A stretch of DNA of 42,179 nucleotides from Methanobacteriota archaeon (lineage in GTDB: Bacteria > Myxococcota > UBA727 > JABDBI01). The stretch covers positions 1-42,179 of the forward strand of contig JABDBI010000015.1 of NCBI GenBank assembly GCA_013288705.1. Reading direction: 5' to 3'. Below the pieces are notes generated by a model that saw only the letters and a list, made by a program, of their open reading frames with translations, ran no database searches and was not told where the DNA came from. The position numbers and the translations under genes are program-made. Shown in pieces: positions 1 to 8,452 of this stretch (positions are counted from its first letter, which is position 1; every line of letters begins with the position of its first letter).

Positions 1-420
1 TTCCAGATTTTGTGCGAAGCGGGGCTTTTGCCCGGAGCATTGTTGCCCAATCATCATGGCAAGTTTGTCTGCAAACGCGTCGAGCTTGAAGTGACTGGCG
101 GTGGCGCGGGTTTGCTGTCTTCCTACACGCGCGATGAGGCCATTCGTTTGCCGATTGCCCACAGGGAAGGCAACTACTTCGCCGACGAAAAAACCCTGCA
201 AATGTTGCAAGATAACAATCAAATAGCACTCTGCTATCGAGAAAAAGATACGCATGGAAATAGCGTCGTGAATGGCGCACAGCTGAGCATCGCCGGTATT
301 TTTGGCGGTCCAAAACGCAATGTGCTTGGGTTGATGCCCCACCCGGAGCGCTTTTCAGAAAATAGGCTAGGTGGCACCGATGGGTTCAGAATATTGGTGG
401 CTCTCCGAGGGGGTGGCTGA
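1..420 (+). CDS. purQ: Phosphoribosylformylglycinamidine synthase glutaminase subunit PurQ (5' partial)
   Basis: This is the C-terminal part of PurQ, the glutaminase that supplies ammonia to PurL for FGAR to FGAM conversion in purine synthesis. The frame is open from base 1 and begins [17 protein letters not shown], which in the family directly follows the GxCNG nucleophile elbow, so the catalytic Cys lies just outside the window. The remaining catalytic His and Glu are visible in LMPHPERF near the C terminus. The stop TGA (418-420) overlaps the purL ATG, which indicates translational coupling. A PurS gene would be expected upstream but is not in view. The identification is firm; only the 5' end is missing. 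Confidence 0.95.
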   Translation, partial: FQILCEAGLLPGALLPNHHGKFVCKRVELEVTGGGAGLLSSYTRDEAIRLPIAHREGNYFADEKTLQMLQDNNQIALCYREKDTHGNSVVNGAQLSIAGIFGGPKRNVLGLMPHPERFSENRLGGTDGFRILVALRGGG

Positions 421-2327
421 TGTCGTTGACAACAGAAGAACTTCATCACGCACAAATATTGCTCGGGCGAGAGCCAAATGCGTTGGAGCGCGAAATTATT
501 GCTGCGATGTGGAGCGAGCATTGCTCGTATAAGTCGAGCAGAATCCATCTCAAAAAACTGCCCAAGTCGGGCGAACGTGTGCTGGTGGGCCCGGGAGAAA
601 ACGCCGGTGTGATCGACGTAGGCGATGGCCTTGCCGTTGCCTTCAAAGTAGAGAGTCATAATCACCCGAGTTTCATCGAGCCATTTCAAGGTGCTGCGAC
701 AGGCATGGGCGGGATTCTTCGGGACATTTTTACCATGGGCGCAAGGCCATTTGCCGCCATGAATCTTTTGCGTTTTGGCGATGCAGCGCATCCCAAGACA
801 CCGCGTTTACTGCGCGGCGTTGTCGATGTAATTTCCCACTACGGTAATTGTTTTGGCGTGCCAACGGTGATGTCCGATGTTGCGCATCGGTCCTGTTACA
901 ACGGCAACATTTTGGTGAACGCTTTTGCCATCGGTGTGTTGAAGCACGACAAAATCTATTTTGGTGCCGCTAAGGGTGTTGGCAATTTGGTTTTTTACGT
1001 CGGTGCGAAGACAGGACGCGATGGCATTCATGGCGCTACCATGGCATCCGATTCCTTTAGCGATGCCAAAGAAGTTGCGCGACCAACCGTGCAGGTGGGC
1101 GATCCATTCAAAGAAAAATTGCTGCTCGAGGCATGCCAAGAGTGCTTTGCAGAAGACTTACTGGTTGGCATCCAAGATATGGGTGCGGCTGGCTTAACGT
1201 GCTCGAGCTTCGAGATGGCGGCGCGTGCAGGGACCGGCATGGCTTTGCATCTCGACAGAGTGCCGATGCGTGAGGAGGGTATGACGCCGTACGAGATTAT
1301 GCTCTCGGAAAGTCAAGAACGCATGATGCTGGTGGTAGAAGAAGGCAAAGCAGAGCGTATTGTACAGATTTTTACGCGCTGGGATCTTGACTGCGTAGAA
1401 GTTGGAAGAGTCACCAGTGACGGGCTGGTGCAACTTTTTTGGCACGGTGATGTTCAGGCGGTACTCCCCGCTGTTGCATTGACCGAAGGCGCTCCGGTGT
1501 ATGAGCGACCATGGAAAGTTCCGCAGCCAATTTATACGCCCACGGCAACGCTCGACAAAGTAGACAAGACTTGGGTGTATGAGCAGTATGACCGCCACAT
1601 TGGGCTGGGGACTCTAGTCGATGGCCAGGAAGCAGATGCTGCGCTTGTGCAAATTCCAGGTTCACAAAAAGCAGTTGCATTGGTGTTGTTGTGCGACGAA
1701 GAAGCATGCGCGCGGGAGCCACGCGAGGGTGCTATGCGCACGCTTACGTCGGGCGTGCTCCGGGTGTCGTGCGTGGGGGCGACACCGATTGGGATTTCGG
1801 ATTGTCTCAACTACGGCTCTCCGGAGACGGAGCAGGGGATGGGGCAGCTCGTGGCTGGTATCGAAGGAATCGCCGACGCTGCGAAGCTTTTTGGGCTTCC
1901 CGTGGTGTCGGGTAATGTGAGTCTTTACAACGAGACAGATGGCAAGCCAATCTATCCCACACCTGCGATTGCGGTGGTTGGTCTTCATGAAAACCCGGCG
2001 CGGAGGGCAGTTAATTTCTTTGAGCAGGCAGGCGACTTGATTATGCATCTCTCTGGAGATGCAAAACCTCTCGCTGACGCGATTCGCTTTGCCGTTCAGG
2101 AAGGAATTGTTACCTGCGCGCATCACGCTGGTCCCGAAGGTTTGTTGTCGGCAGTGACGGAAATGGCTTCAAGAAATAAACTTGGTACGCAATTAATCTC
2201 GGAGGAATTGCCAGATAGATATCCACAAATCGTGTTGTCTTTGCCTCGAGAAAAATTGCCGCAACTCGAGAGCGCTTTGCCTGTAGAAATTCTCCTTCGA
2301 GAAATTGGTGTCGTGACAAATGGATGA
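420..2327 (+). CDS. purL: Phosphoribosylformylglycinamidine synthase PurL, short form
   Basis: PurL converts FGAR, ATP and ammonia to FGAM. The N-terminal half is canonical: [10 protein letters not shown] with the conserved His, [34 protein letters not shown] and the [12 protein letters not shown] stretch. [12 protein letters not shown] and [11 protein letters not shown] in the second half are also conserved. At 635 residues it is about 100 shorter than the usual 720-740 residue small PurL. The segment after IMHLSG normally containing a GGSEY-type loop is missing, the usual AHDVSDGG motif reads AHHAGPEG, and the protein stops at IGVVTNG where homologues continue about 40 residues. It starts at the ATG overlapping the purQ stop and overlaps purF by 8 bp. 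It is probably functional, since the reading frame and N-terminal active site are intact, but the C-terminal half is reduced. Confidence 0.93.
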   Translation: MSLTTEELHHAQILLGREPNALEREIIAAMWSEHCSYKSSRIHLKKLPKSGERVLVGPGENAGVIDVGDGLAVAFKVESHNHPSFIEPFQGAATGMGGILRDIFTMGARPFAAMNLLRFGDAAHPKTPRLLRGVVDVISHYGNCFGVPTVMSDVAHRSCYNGNILVNAFAIGVLKHDKIYFGAAKGVGNLVFYVGAKTGRDGIHGATMASDSFSDAKEVARPTVQVGDPFKEKLLLEACQECFAEDLLVGIQDMGAAGLTCSSFEMAARAGTGMALHLDRVPMREEGMTPYEIMLSESQERMMLVVEEGKAERIVQIFTRWDLDCVEVGRVTSDGLVQLFWHGDVQAVLPAVALTEGAPVYERPWKVPQPIYTPTATLDKVDKTWVYEQYDRHIGLGTLVDGQEADAALVQIPGSQKAVALVLLCDEEACAREPREGAMRTLTSGVLRVSCVGATPIGISDCLNYGSPETEQGMGQLVAGIEGIADAAKLFGLPVVSGNVSLYNETDGKPIYPTPAIAVVGLHENPARRAVNFFEQAGDLIMHLSGDAKPLADAIRFAVQEGIVTCAHHAGPEGLLSAVTEMASRNKLGTQLISEELPDRYPQIVLSLPREKLPQLESALPVEILLREIGVVTNG

Positions 2328-3894
2328 TCTGCGAGCCCATCGAGAAAAACCAGACTCCCCCTTTGAAAAAGGGGGCTGGGGGGATTTTTCCGATCGGTTG
2401 CCTCAAGAAAAATCCCCCTACCCCCTTTTCCAAAGGGGGGAAAAAGACGGATTTCGCGATCATTGTGGCGTCGTCGGTATTTTTGGCAACAAAGAAGCAG
2501 CCAAGCTGACTTATCTTGCGCTCTACGCGCTGCAGCACCGCGGTCAAGACTCCGCGGGTATTGTCTCGTGGGATGGCATCAATTTGCATCGTAAGGTGGG
2601 CGCAGGTCTAGTCGCAGATGTATTTGATGAGCGCTCACTAGAGACCCTGACCGGCAGCTTGGCCATCGGCCACGTGCGCTATACCACAGCAGGCTCGTCG
2701 GGCTTGCAAGATGCACAACCCATCTTGACCAAAACCGGCAAGGGTTACTTGTCCGTGGCCCATAATGGCAACTTGGTGAATGCCGATAGTATCAGGCTTA
2801 CGCTCGAGAATGAGGGCGCGATTTTTCACACGACGTCTGATACAGAAGTAATTTGTCACCTCGTTGCAAGAGATAAGTCTCCTGCGCTCGAAGACAGACT
2901 GATCGCGGCACTCGATCGTGTTCGGGGAGCTTATTCGCTTTGCGTGCTTGGTTCCGGCCAGTTGATAGGCGTGCGCGATCCCTGGGGTGTGCGCCCGTTG
3001 GTGCTGGGGCGCTTCAAAGAAGGTTATATTCTGGCATCGGAGACGTGCGCATTTGATTTGGTCGACGCGCAATTTGTGCGCGAGATAGATCCTGGTGAAA
3101 TGGTTATCATCGATGACAATGGCGTTCGCTCCAAGATGTTATCTGATGCTGCATTAGGAAAAAAAGCGCAGTGCATTTTCGAGCACGTTTATTTCTCGAG
3201 GCCAGACAGCGAAGTGTTTGGATTGTCTGTGCATGCCGCTCGCAAAGAGATGGGGCGGCAGTTAGCCAGCGAAGCTCCCGCCGATGCTGATGTGGTCATC
3301 GCTGTGCCAGACAGTGGTATAATTGCTGCCATGGGTTATGCGGCAGCGAGCAATTTGCCTTTTGATATGGGGCTCGTTCGCAATCACTATGTCGGGCGTA
3401 CTTTTATCGAGCCAGAAAGTCGCATTCGACATTTTGGTGTGCGGCTAAAATTAAGCCCAGTTACAGAGGTCGTGGAAAAGCGAAGATTGGTGGTGGTAGA
3501 TGACAGCATTGTGCGTGGAACAACAAGTCGTAAGATTGTAAAAATGCTGCGTGCAGCCGGGGCAACAGAAGTGCATCTGCGCATTGCTGCACCGCAAACG
3601 ACCAATCCGTGCTTCTACGGCATTGACACGCCGAAGCGCTCGGAGCTCATTGCCGCAACGCACACGCTTGAAGAGATTGCAAAATACCTGATGGTGGATA
3701 GCATTGGCTATTTGAGCGTTGCGGGTTTACACGAAGCGGTGAATCGTGCAAAAATGACCCATCGTTTTCGGGGCAAGACCACGGGCATGTGTGATGCCTG
3801 TTTTTCGGGGCAATACCCCATCCCCTTGCACGACTTTTTGGGCCATATAGGAACACTTTCGCATGTTAGAGCCACCGAGCATAGCCCAGGATGA
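2320..3894 (+). CDS. purF: Amidophosphoribosyltransferase PurF with repeat-expanded propeptide
   Basis: PurF catalyses the first committed step of purine synthesis, PRPP plus glutamine to phosphoribosylamine. The mature enzyme should begin at Cys49 (CGVVGIFGN), the N-terminal nucleophile of the class II glutaminase domain. [10 protein letters not shown], the PRPP loop [13 protein letters not shown] and four Cys in the positions of the [4Fe-4S] Bacillus-type enzyme ([20 protein letters not shown]) are all visible. The propeptide is 48 residues, against 11 in the B. subtilis enzyme, and residues 12-42 are encoded by a palindromic repeat. No in-frame ATG or GTG lies between the repeat and Cys49, so the repeat should be translated and then removed with the propeptide. 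The ATG overlaps the end of purL. Confidence 0.95.
   Translation: MDDLRAHREKPDSPFEKGGWGDFSDRLPQEKSPYPLFQRGEKDGFRDHCGVVGIFGNKEAAKLTYLALYALQHRGQDSAGIVSWDGINLHRKVGAGLVADVFDERSLETLTGSLAIGHVRYTTAGSSGLQDAQPILTKTGKGYLSVAHNGNLVNADSIRLTLENEGAIFHTTSDTEVICHLVARDKSPALEDRLIAALDRVRGAYSLCVLGSGQLIGVRDPWGVRPLVLGRFKEGYILASETCAFDLVDAQFVREIDPGEMVIIDDNGVRSKMLSDAALGKKAQCIFEHVYFSRPDSEVFGLSVHAARKEMGRQLASEAPADADVVIAVPDSGIIAAMGYAAASNLPFDMGLVRNHYVGRTFIEPESRIRHFGVRLKLSPVTEVVEKRRLVVVDDSIVRGTTSRKIVKMLRAAGATEVHLRIAAPQTTNPCFYGIDTPKRSELIAATHTLEEIAKYLMVDSIGYLSVAGLHEAVNRAKMTHRFRGKTTGMCDACFSGQYPIPLHDFLGHIGTLSHVRATEHSPG
2353..2446. repeat. Palindromic GC-rich repeat (copy 1), in frame inside purF
   Basis: The repeat has two arms around a short middle segment. 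Each arm is a hairpin of the form CCCCCTTTgAAAAAGGGGG followed by GGGGGATTT, and the second arm is inverted. The same unit recurs at 14351-14434 and at 35971-36064, the last in the opposite orientation. Similar CCCCCTTT...AAAGGGGG repeats are common in many bacterial genomes. Here the copy is read through without a stop as [13 protein letters not shown] and then [10 protein letters not shown]. Confidence 0.9.
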
Positions 3895-4801
3895 ATGGCG
3901 ACATCGGCGTCTTCGGGTGCGTAAGCTACTCGCGATGTCGCGCGCAGGGCAAGCGGCCCGTTATCTTGAAGAGGCGGGTGATATTTGTCTTACGTTTTTA
4001 CATAAACGCAAGTTGGCGCTGATCCTATATCGTCAGGCTGCGCTCAACAGCGAACATCCTGCCTCACTTCTTCGCACGATCATCGAAATTGCTGAGCAGG
4101 AGGAAAATCAGCAGCTGGTCAGTGAGACATGCGATACCTTGCTGGGCCTTGTGAGCAGTGAAGAGGCAAGCGCGATTTACGAGCGACAGCAACTTGCGCT
4201 ATCGAGAATACAGCGACGCGACGATATCCCACGTGCCGAGGAGCATCGAGAGCTTTATCTTCTTGCCAAAAAAGCGTGCGAAAATGTCGAACTGCGAGGC
4301 GTTTTGCGCCCTGAGGCGTTGCGTCATTTGGTGGAGGGAAAGCCCTCGCATGCGCAATGGTTGAATCGCTTGGAAATTGTCAAACAGTGGCTGGTGCAAG
4401 ACCTGCAATTTCAAGATGAGTTGCTTGCGACGCTTCGTGATAGCGAACGCTACGATGCGATGACGGATGCCCTTCGTTTGTGCATTGCACATGTGCCACC
4501 GGAACGTGCGCGGGCGTTGCGGTTGCAGCTAGGTCATGCGTTGCGTTTTTGCAAGGGCGACTTGAAATCTGCGGCGGATGCGTTTGAGGAGCTCATTAAG
4601 ATCGATTCATCGGACAGGGAGGCGTTTGGGGAATTGCTGGAGTGTCTTGATGAGCTTGGGGAAGATGCACGGTTGGCGTCGATTTTGCAGAGAAGAATTG
4701 AAGCGACTGCCGGGCTGGAGAGGCAGGTGCTTGCGAGGCAGCGTGAATTGGTGTTGGAACGGTTAAAGAGTTTTGCGGCGACGCAATCTGCGATGCGTTG
4801 A
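3863..4801 (+). CDS. Hypothetical all-helical (TPR-like) protein
   Basis: I do not recognise a specific family. The 312-residue product is almost entirely predicted helix and rich in Leu, Ala, Glu and Arg. It has no signal peptide or membrane segment, so it is probably cytoplasmic. Residues about 210-260 (LRLQLGHALRFCKGDLKSAA and the following FEELIKIDSSDREAFGELLE) have the spacing of tetratricopeptide repeats, and earlier segments such as ARYLEEAGDICLTFL are similar. The chosen ATG lies within the last 32 bp of purF, which suggests cotranslation with the purine genes; an internal Met at residue 25 is an alternative. A repeat element begins a few bases after its stop. Confidence 0.7.
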   Translation: MLEPPSIAQDEWRHRRLRVRKLLAMSRAGQAARYLEEAGDICLTFLHKRKLALILYRQAALNSEHPASLLRTIIEIAEQEENQQLVSETCDTLLGLVSSEEASAIYERQQLALSRIQRRDDIPRAEEHRELYLLAKKACENVELRGVLRPEALRHLVEGKPSHAQWLNRLEIVKQWLVQDLQFQDELLATLRDSERYDAMTDALRLCIAHVPPERARALRLQLGHALRFCKGDLKSAADAFEELIKIDSSDREAFGELLECLDELGEDARLASILQRRIEATAGLERQVLARQRELVLERLKSFAATQSAMR

Positions 4802-4804
4802 CAG

Positions 4805-5097
4805 AGGCCGCCATGTGCGTCGAGACGTTTCACCCAGGCCATAGCGTGCGACGAAACGTCGCCCGCGTCAGCCTGGGCTGTTGCACCGGTGCGCCCTCAC
4901 GGGCGCGAAGAACTCAGGCAATAGTCATCTTTAGGGATACGATGAAGCGTTTTACGCGCCCGCCAGGGCGCATCGGTGCAACAGCCCAGGAGAACATGGG
5001 CGTCGTCCGACGACGCACATGGTGGCCTGGGTAAAACGCGTGGGCGACAGCCCTCTCCTCTCTCCCCTCCTCATTCACGCCCTGGGAAGGGCAGCGG
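4805..5097. repeat. Large palindromic element, copy A (360-bp gene-free stretch)
   Basis: The gene-free region 4802-5161 is filled mostly by this element. Inner 36-bp inverted repeats lie at 4872-4907 and 4955-4990 (CCTGGGCTGTTGCACCG and its complement) around a 47-bp core at 4908-4954. Outer CACCCAGGCC / GGCCTGGGT boxes lie at 4831-4840 and 5024-5033. The segments between inner and outer repeats differ: 4841-4871 on the left and 4991-5023 on the right. Compared with 6721-7033, the core has the same orientation but these two side segments are exchanged. Short ORFs across it are produced by the palindrome and are not genes. Confidence 0.9.
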
Positions 5098-5663
5098 GTA
5101 GTGACAGGTCATTCAGGCCAAAAACCCCAGCATCCCCATAAAAAAACCGTGGAGGTCGATCGTGGTCCAATCTCACGCCTGCGTAAATATCCATCTTGTC
5201 TTCAGCACAAAAGGCAGGAGAGAATTCATTGTTGATGCCATTCGCAGCGATTTGCATGCATATATGTCGGCTATTTCTCGAAGGGAAGGGGCAGATGTGC
5301 ATGAAGTTGGCGGCATCGAAGACCATGTCCATATGCTTGTTCATTTGCCTCGCACATTGACTCTGGCAAGTTTGGCAGAGAAGATTAAGTCAGGTTCCTC
5401 AAAATGGATCAAGACCAAAGGAACTGAGTTCCAGCTTTTTGCATGGCAGAACGGATATGGCGTATTTTCTGTCAGTCAATCGCAAGTACCATGTGTGCGC
5501 CGATATATTCAGGAACAGCGTGCGCATCATCGCAAATGGAATTTTCAGGAAGAACTGAGAGCGTTGCTTACGCGACATGGGATTTCTTTTGATGAACGTG
5601 ATCTTGTAACGTGATCGCCGTTTCGCAATCCGCTGCCCTTCCCAGGGCGTGAATGAGGAGGGG
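5064..5663 (+). mobile_element. Y1 transposase unit bounded by 34-bp perfect inverted repeats
   Basis: The segments 5064-5097 and 5630-5663 are exact reverse complements over 34 bp (arm core CATTCACGCCCTGGGAAGGG). They enclose a single transposase gene. Outside them the similarity continues imperfectly: 4950-5063 on the left is related in inverted orientation to 5664-5775 on the right. The transposase is therefore nested inside two copies of the palindromic element family, as expected for a REP-associated transposase that mobilises flanking palindromes. Exact transposition ends cannot be fixed from one copy. Confidence 0.8.
5162..5614 (+). CDS. REP-associated / IS200-like Y1 tyrosine transposase
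   Basis: This single-stranded-DNA HUH endonuclease (Y1_Tnp family) is expected to cut and join at palindromic REP-like structures. NIHLVFSTKGRREFI at the N terminus is characteristic, the HUH motif is DHVHMLVHLP and the catalytic Tyr is in RRYIQEQRAHH, followed by the typical FQEELRALLTRHGISFDERD tail. At 150 residues it has the family's normal length and looks intact. The GTG start is supported by GGAGG at 5151-5155, 6 bp upstream. It lies between inverted copies of a palindromic element, its likely substrate. The family is certain; activity is unknown. Confidence 0.93.
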   Translation: MVQSHACVNIHLVFSTKGRREFIVDAIRSDLHAYMSAISRREGADVHEVGGIEDHVHMLVHLPRTLTLASLAEKIKSGSSKWIKTKGTEFQLFAWQNGYGVFSVSQSQVPCVRRYIQEQRAHHRKWNFQEELRALLTRHGISFDERDLVT

Positions 5664-5689
5664 GAGAGAGGTGTTGTTTGCCACCTTTT

Positions 5690-5790
5690 TCCCAGGCCAC
5701 CATGTGCGTCTGACTACGCCCATGTTTTCCTGGGCTGTTGCAACGGTGCCCCTTGGCAGGGGCGAAGAACACAAGCAACAATCATATTGT
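5690..5790. repeat. Palindromic element, copy B (half element)
   Basis: This copy holds only one half: the CCCAGGCCACCATGTGCGTC side segment, the CCTGGGCTGTTGCA inner repeat and the start of the core (GAAGAACACAAGCAACAATC). It then diverges into unrelated sequence that runs to the ctaA start. Its side segment and core are in the same relative arrangement as in copy C (6721-7033), not copy A. The rest of 5615-5848 shows no gene. Confidence 0.8.
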
Positions 5791-5848
5791 GGCAGCGTGC
5801 CTAGCGGCTGCTACCCCTATTGGCAAGTGCAGAAATTGCTGCACGAAC

Positions 5849-6739
5849 ATGGCTATTATGAAGCTATTCTATTTCTCTATTTTTACCGTCCTAGCCACCT
5901 GGATTCTCCTACTCATTGGCGGCCTGGTCAATCCCATGGGCGCGTCGCTCGCATGCCCAGACTGGTATTTCGTGCCGACCTGCAATGGCGAATTATTCCC
6001 CGAAATGACGGGCGGCGTGTTGTATGAACACGGCCATCGCCTCTGGGCATCGATGGTAGGAATGCTCACGCTCGTGCTAGCCCTATGGACGTGGCTAAAT
6101 AAAACGACCGACAAAGTCACACGTCGCCTCACCTTACTTGCTGTATTCTTAGTCGCACTCCAGGGAGTCTTCGGCGGCGTCACCGTCCTCCTCGGCCTAA
6201 ACGCCGCATTATCAACAATCCACCTCGTCACCGCCATGACATTCTTCTGCCTCCTCATCTACATCGCCGTCCGCCTCCGAAACCCTCTCCCGCCCAGCGG
6301 GAGAGGGCAGGGTGAGGGTAGACCATCGACACTCGTGCTAGTCGCATTCTTCGCCGTCCTCCTACAAATCCTCCTCGGCGGCATGATACGCCACGTAGGC
6401 GCCGGTCTAGCCTGTGGCGACGATTGGCTTTCCTGCGGCCCCACATTTTGGCCGTCGTGGCATCTCGGACAGATGCATATGCTGCACCGCTTGGTTGGCT
6501 ATGCTGTGGCTGCGTTGGTGTTTATGACCTCGGTTAAAACGTTTCGAGAGGATGGGCGAATGGCCATCATCCCGAGTGCGCTCGTGATTGTGCAAATCGG
6601 TCTTGGCTTGGCAACTGTTGCGACTGTGCGTTCTGTCCCGCTGGTGGTTATGCACACGGGGGTGGGAGCATTGCTTCTTGCGTCGCTGTTGTTGCTTTAT
6701 TTGTCTCGGCAACTAAAGCACGCCCCGTTGGGGCTCTAG
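5849..6739 (+). CDS. ctaA: Heme A synthase (CtaA/COX15)
   Basis: This polytopic inner-membrane enzyme oxidises the C8 methyl of heme O to give heme A for terminal oxidases. About eight membrane helices can be seen. Conserved pieces include LACPDW, the heme-ligand region YEHGHRLWAS, TIHLVTAM, HMLHRLVGY and VMHTGVGALL; the two halves repeat as expected. Start choice: the ATG at 5849 or the one at 5858, since the upstream frame is repeat DNA and no clear ribosome site is seen. A palindrome at 6283-6307 is translated in the loop between helices as NPLPPSGRGQGEG. The last six codons and the stop lie in the left arm of the 313-bp palindrome. No oxidase genes are adjacent. Confidence 0.92.
   Translation: MAIMKLFYFSIFTVLATWILLLIGGLVNPMGASLACPDWYFVPTCNGELFPEMTGGVLYEHGHRLWASMVGMLTLVLALWTWLNKTTDKVTRRLTLLAVFLVALQGVFGGVTVLLGLNAALSTIHLVTAMTFFCLLIYIAVRLRNPLPPSGRGQGEGRPSTLVLVAFFAVLLQILLGGMIRHVGAGLACGDDWLSCGPTFWPSWHLGQMHMLHRLVGYAVAALVFMTSVKTFREDGRMAIIPSALVIVQIGLGLATVATVRSVPLVVMHTGVGALLLASLLLLYLSRQLKHAPLGL
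6283..6307. repeat. Short palindrome translated in frame inside ctaA
   Basis: A perfect 10-bp stem (CCCTCTCCCG at 6283-6292 with CGGGAGAGGG at 6298-6307) closes on a 5-base loop and is followed by CAGGGTGAGGG. This is a REP-like sequence of a type seen in many proteobacteria. It encodes a Pro/Gly/Arg-rich loop between two membrane helices and leaves the frame open. Confidence 0.85.
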
Positions 6740-7033
6740 GGCCGAGAGACAGAGAGGGGTGTCGCCCACGCATTTCACCCAGGCCACCATGTGCGTCGTC
6801 GGACGACGCCCATGTTCTCCTGGGCTGTTGCACCGATGCGCCCTGGCGGGCGCGAAGAACACAGGCAATAGTCATCTTTGGGGATACGATGAAGCGTTTT
6901 ACGCGCCCTCCAGGGCGCATCGGTGCAACAGCCCAGGCTGACGCGGGCGGCGTTTCGTCGCACGCTATGGCCTGGGTGAAATGCGTGGGCGACACCCCTC
7001 TCTGTCTCTCGGCCCTAGAGCCCCAAAGGGGCG
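6721..7033. repeat. Large palindromic element, copy C (near-perfect 313-bp palindrome)
   Basis: The outer arms 6721-6786 and 6968-7033 are reverse complements over 66 bp with one mismatch (CGCCCCGTTGGGG against CGCCCCTTTGGGG). The inner arms 6819-6854 and 6902-6937 pair over about 36 bp around a 47-bp core at 6855-6901. The side segments between inner and outer arms (6787-6818 and 6938-6967) do not pair with each other. The element fills the space between the convergent ctaA and boxB genes and includes the last ctaA codons. It could act as a bidirectional terminator. Confidence 0.93.
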
Positions 7034-7036
7034 GTC

Positions 7037-8452
7037 TCACAACCGCACGTATTCAAAATCCTCAGGCAACGCATTAATGCCCTTCAGCGGCGGCGCAATC
7101 CACCCCGCCATCTTTCCACGCGCCACAACTTGTTGCATCAACGAATGCACATGCTCTCTATCTTCCCTCGTCGGCAACCAAAAACTTCGCTGCGCCTCAA
7201 ATTCCGCACGTGACAATGGCATACCATCAGGCCCATAGTGATGCTCGCTATAAATCCCAACCGTGCGGTTAAATCGCTTACTCGGCAGCGCTAGCTTGTA
7301 GTCAATATGATGCTTGGCCAACTCAAGATTCCACTTCTCCAAACTCTTCTCATTGTCAGCAATATAGTCGTCACGCAAAACCTCGTTCATCGCATTGCGA
7401 AGCGGCACTGCAAGTTCACCCAATTTGCCATTTTGCAGCGTCGTGAGTGCGTACGTGTCCTGGTTAGCCATGTGCTCCGTGTAATGCTTGGCCTCATGCG
7501 CACGCCCTTTGAGACCAGCCGCGAAATAGTTCGCCGCATTCGAACTCTGCTCCGAGCCAAACAAGTCGAGCGAACTCGAATACCAGAAGTTGATGTATTT
7601 TTGCAAAATCACCAATGGCACACCGCCATATTTGGCAATGTCCTCGGTATCATATCGATTTATAAGCTCAGCAGTGCGCTTGATCACACGTTGCACACCG
7701 GTTTGCCCAACAAACAGATGATGCGCCTCTTCGGTCAACATAAACCTGCAAGTGCGCGACAACGGATCAAAGCCGCTTTCAGCCAGGCTCAAGAGTTGAA
7801 ATTTACCGTCGCGATCCGTAAAAGTGGTGAACATAAAAAACGAGAGCCAATCGGAAATCGGTTCATTAAACGTCGTCAAAATGCGCGGCTTGTCGGGATT
7901 GCCACTTCGGCGCTCCAAAAGCGCATCAGCTTCTTCACGTCCATCTTTGCCAAGATAGCTATGAAGCAAATAAACCATCGCCCACAAGTGCCGCCCCTCT
8001 TCAACGTTCACCTGAAACAAGTTACGCAAGTCATAGAGCGAAGGGCAGGTTTTTCCGAGGAGGCGCTGCTGTTCCACCGATGCTGGCTCGGTATCGGCTT
8101 GCGTGACAATTAAACGGCGCAAACTATTGCGATGTTCACCCGGTATCTCTTGCCACACAGGCTTTCCAGCAAGGTCGCCACCAGGAATCGTGCGGTTCTC
8201 CGTGGGCGCTGCAAGAAAAATTCCCCAGCGATAATCTGGCATCTTCACGTAATCAAATTGCGCCCATCCATTGGCATCTACGCCTATAGCGGTACGCAGA
8301 TAAATTTCTTTTTGCTGAAAGCCCTCAGGCCCCATGTCGCCCCACCAGCTGGCAAAATTGGGCTGCCAACCTTCGAGAGCGCGTTGCAGACGCTTATCGC
8401 TCGAAAGATGAACGTTATTCGGAATGCGCTCGTGATTGACCTCAGCGATCAT
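7037..8452 (-). CDS. boxB: Benzoyl-CoA 2,3-epoxidase subunit BoxB
   Basis: BoxB is the diiron oxygenase component that epoxidises benzoyl-CoA in the aerobic hybrid (box) pathway of aromatic degradation, with reductase BoxA as electron donor. The product is 471 residues, the family's usual length. IPNNVHLSSDKRLQRALE, WWGDMGPEGFQ and DYVKMPDYRWGIFL are near-identical to characterised BoxB N termini as I know them. Diiron ligands are visible in VEEGRHLWAM (Glu151/Glu152, His155) and LTEEAHHLF. It overlaps the end of plsC by 11 bp and is the last gene of the minus-strand run. Neither BoxA, BoxC nor benzoate-CoA ligase is in the window, so its role here is open. Confidence 0.93.
   Translation of the reverse strand: MIAEVNHERIPNNVHLSSDKRLQRALEGWQPNFASWWGDMGPEGFQQKEIYLRTAIGVDANGWAQFDYVKMPDYRWGIFLAAPTENRTIPGGDLAGKPVWQEIPGEHRNSLRRLIVTQADTEPASVEQQRLLGKTCPSLYDLRNLFQVNVEEGRHLWAMVYLLHSYLGKDGREEADALLERRSGNPDKPRILTTFNEPISDWLSFFMFTTFTDRDGKFQLLSLAESGFDPLSRTCRFMLTEEAHHLFVGQTGVQRVIKRTAELINRYDTEDIAKYGGVPLVILQKYINFWYSSSLDLFGSEQSSNAANYFAAGLKGRAHEAKHYTEHMANQDTYALTTLQNGKLGELAVPLRNAMNEVLRDDYIADNEKSLEKWNLELAKHHIDYKLALPSKRFNRTVGIYSEHHYGPDGMPLSRAEFEAQRSFWLPTREDREHVHSLMQQVVARGKMAGWIAPPLKGINALPEDFEYVRL

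Noticed and set aside
1..420. A purine riboswitch upstream of purQ
   Set aside because: The window opens inside purQ, so the upstream control region is not visible.
2320..3894. A PurF start after the repeat
   Set aside because: No in-frame ATG or GTG lies between the repeat and the nucleophile Cys; the only in-frame TTG lies within the repeat and has no ribosome site.
4798..5034. A short plus-strand frame and others across the palindromic element
   Set aside because: Their sequence is palindrome DNA with no protein signal and no ribosome site.
4805..7033. The repeat units as a CRISPR array
   Set aside because: Units are palindromic, few and irregularly spaced, with no short direct repeats separated by equal-length spacers and no cas genes.
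6759..7077. Short frames within the 313-bp palindrome on both strands
   Set aside because: Each mirrors the other because of the palindrome; none has coding character.
7307..8113. A 268-codon open frame on the plus strand across boxB
   Set aside because: It is antisense to boxB, whose protein is clearly conserved, and its translation has no recognisable domain.
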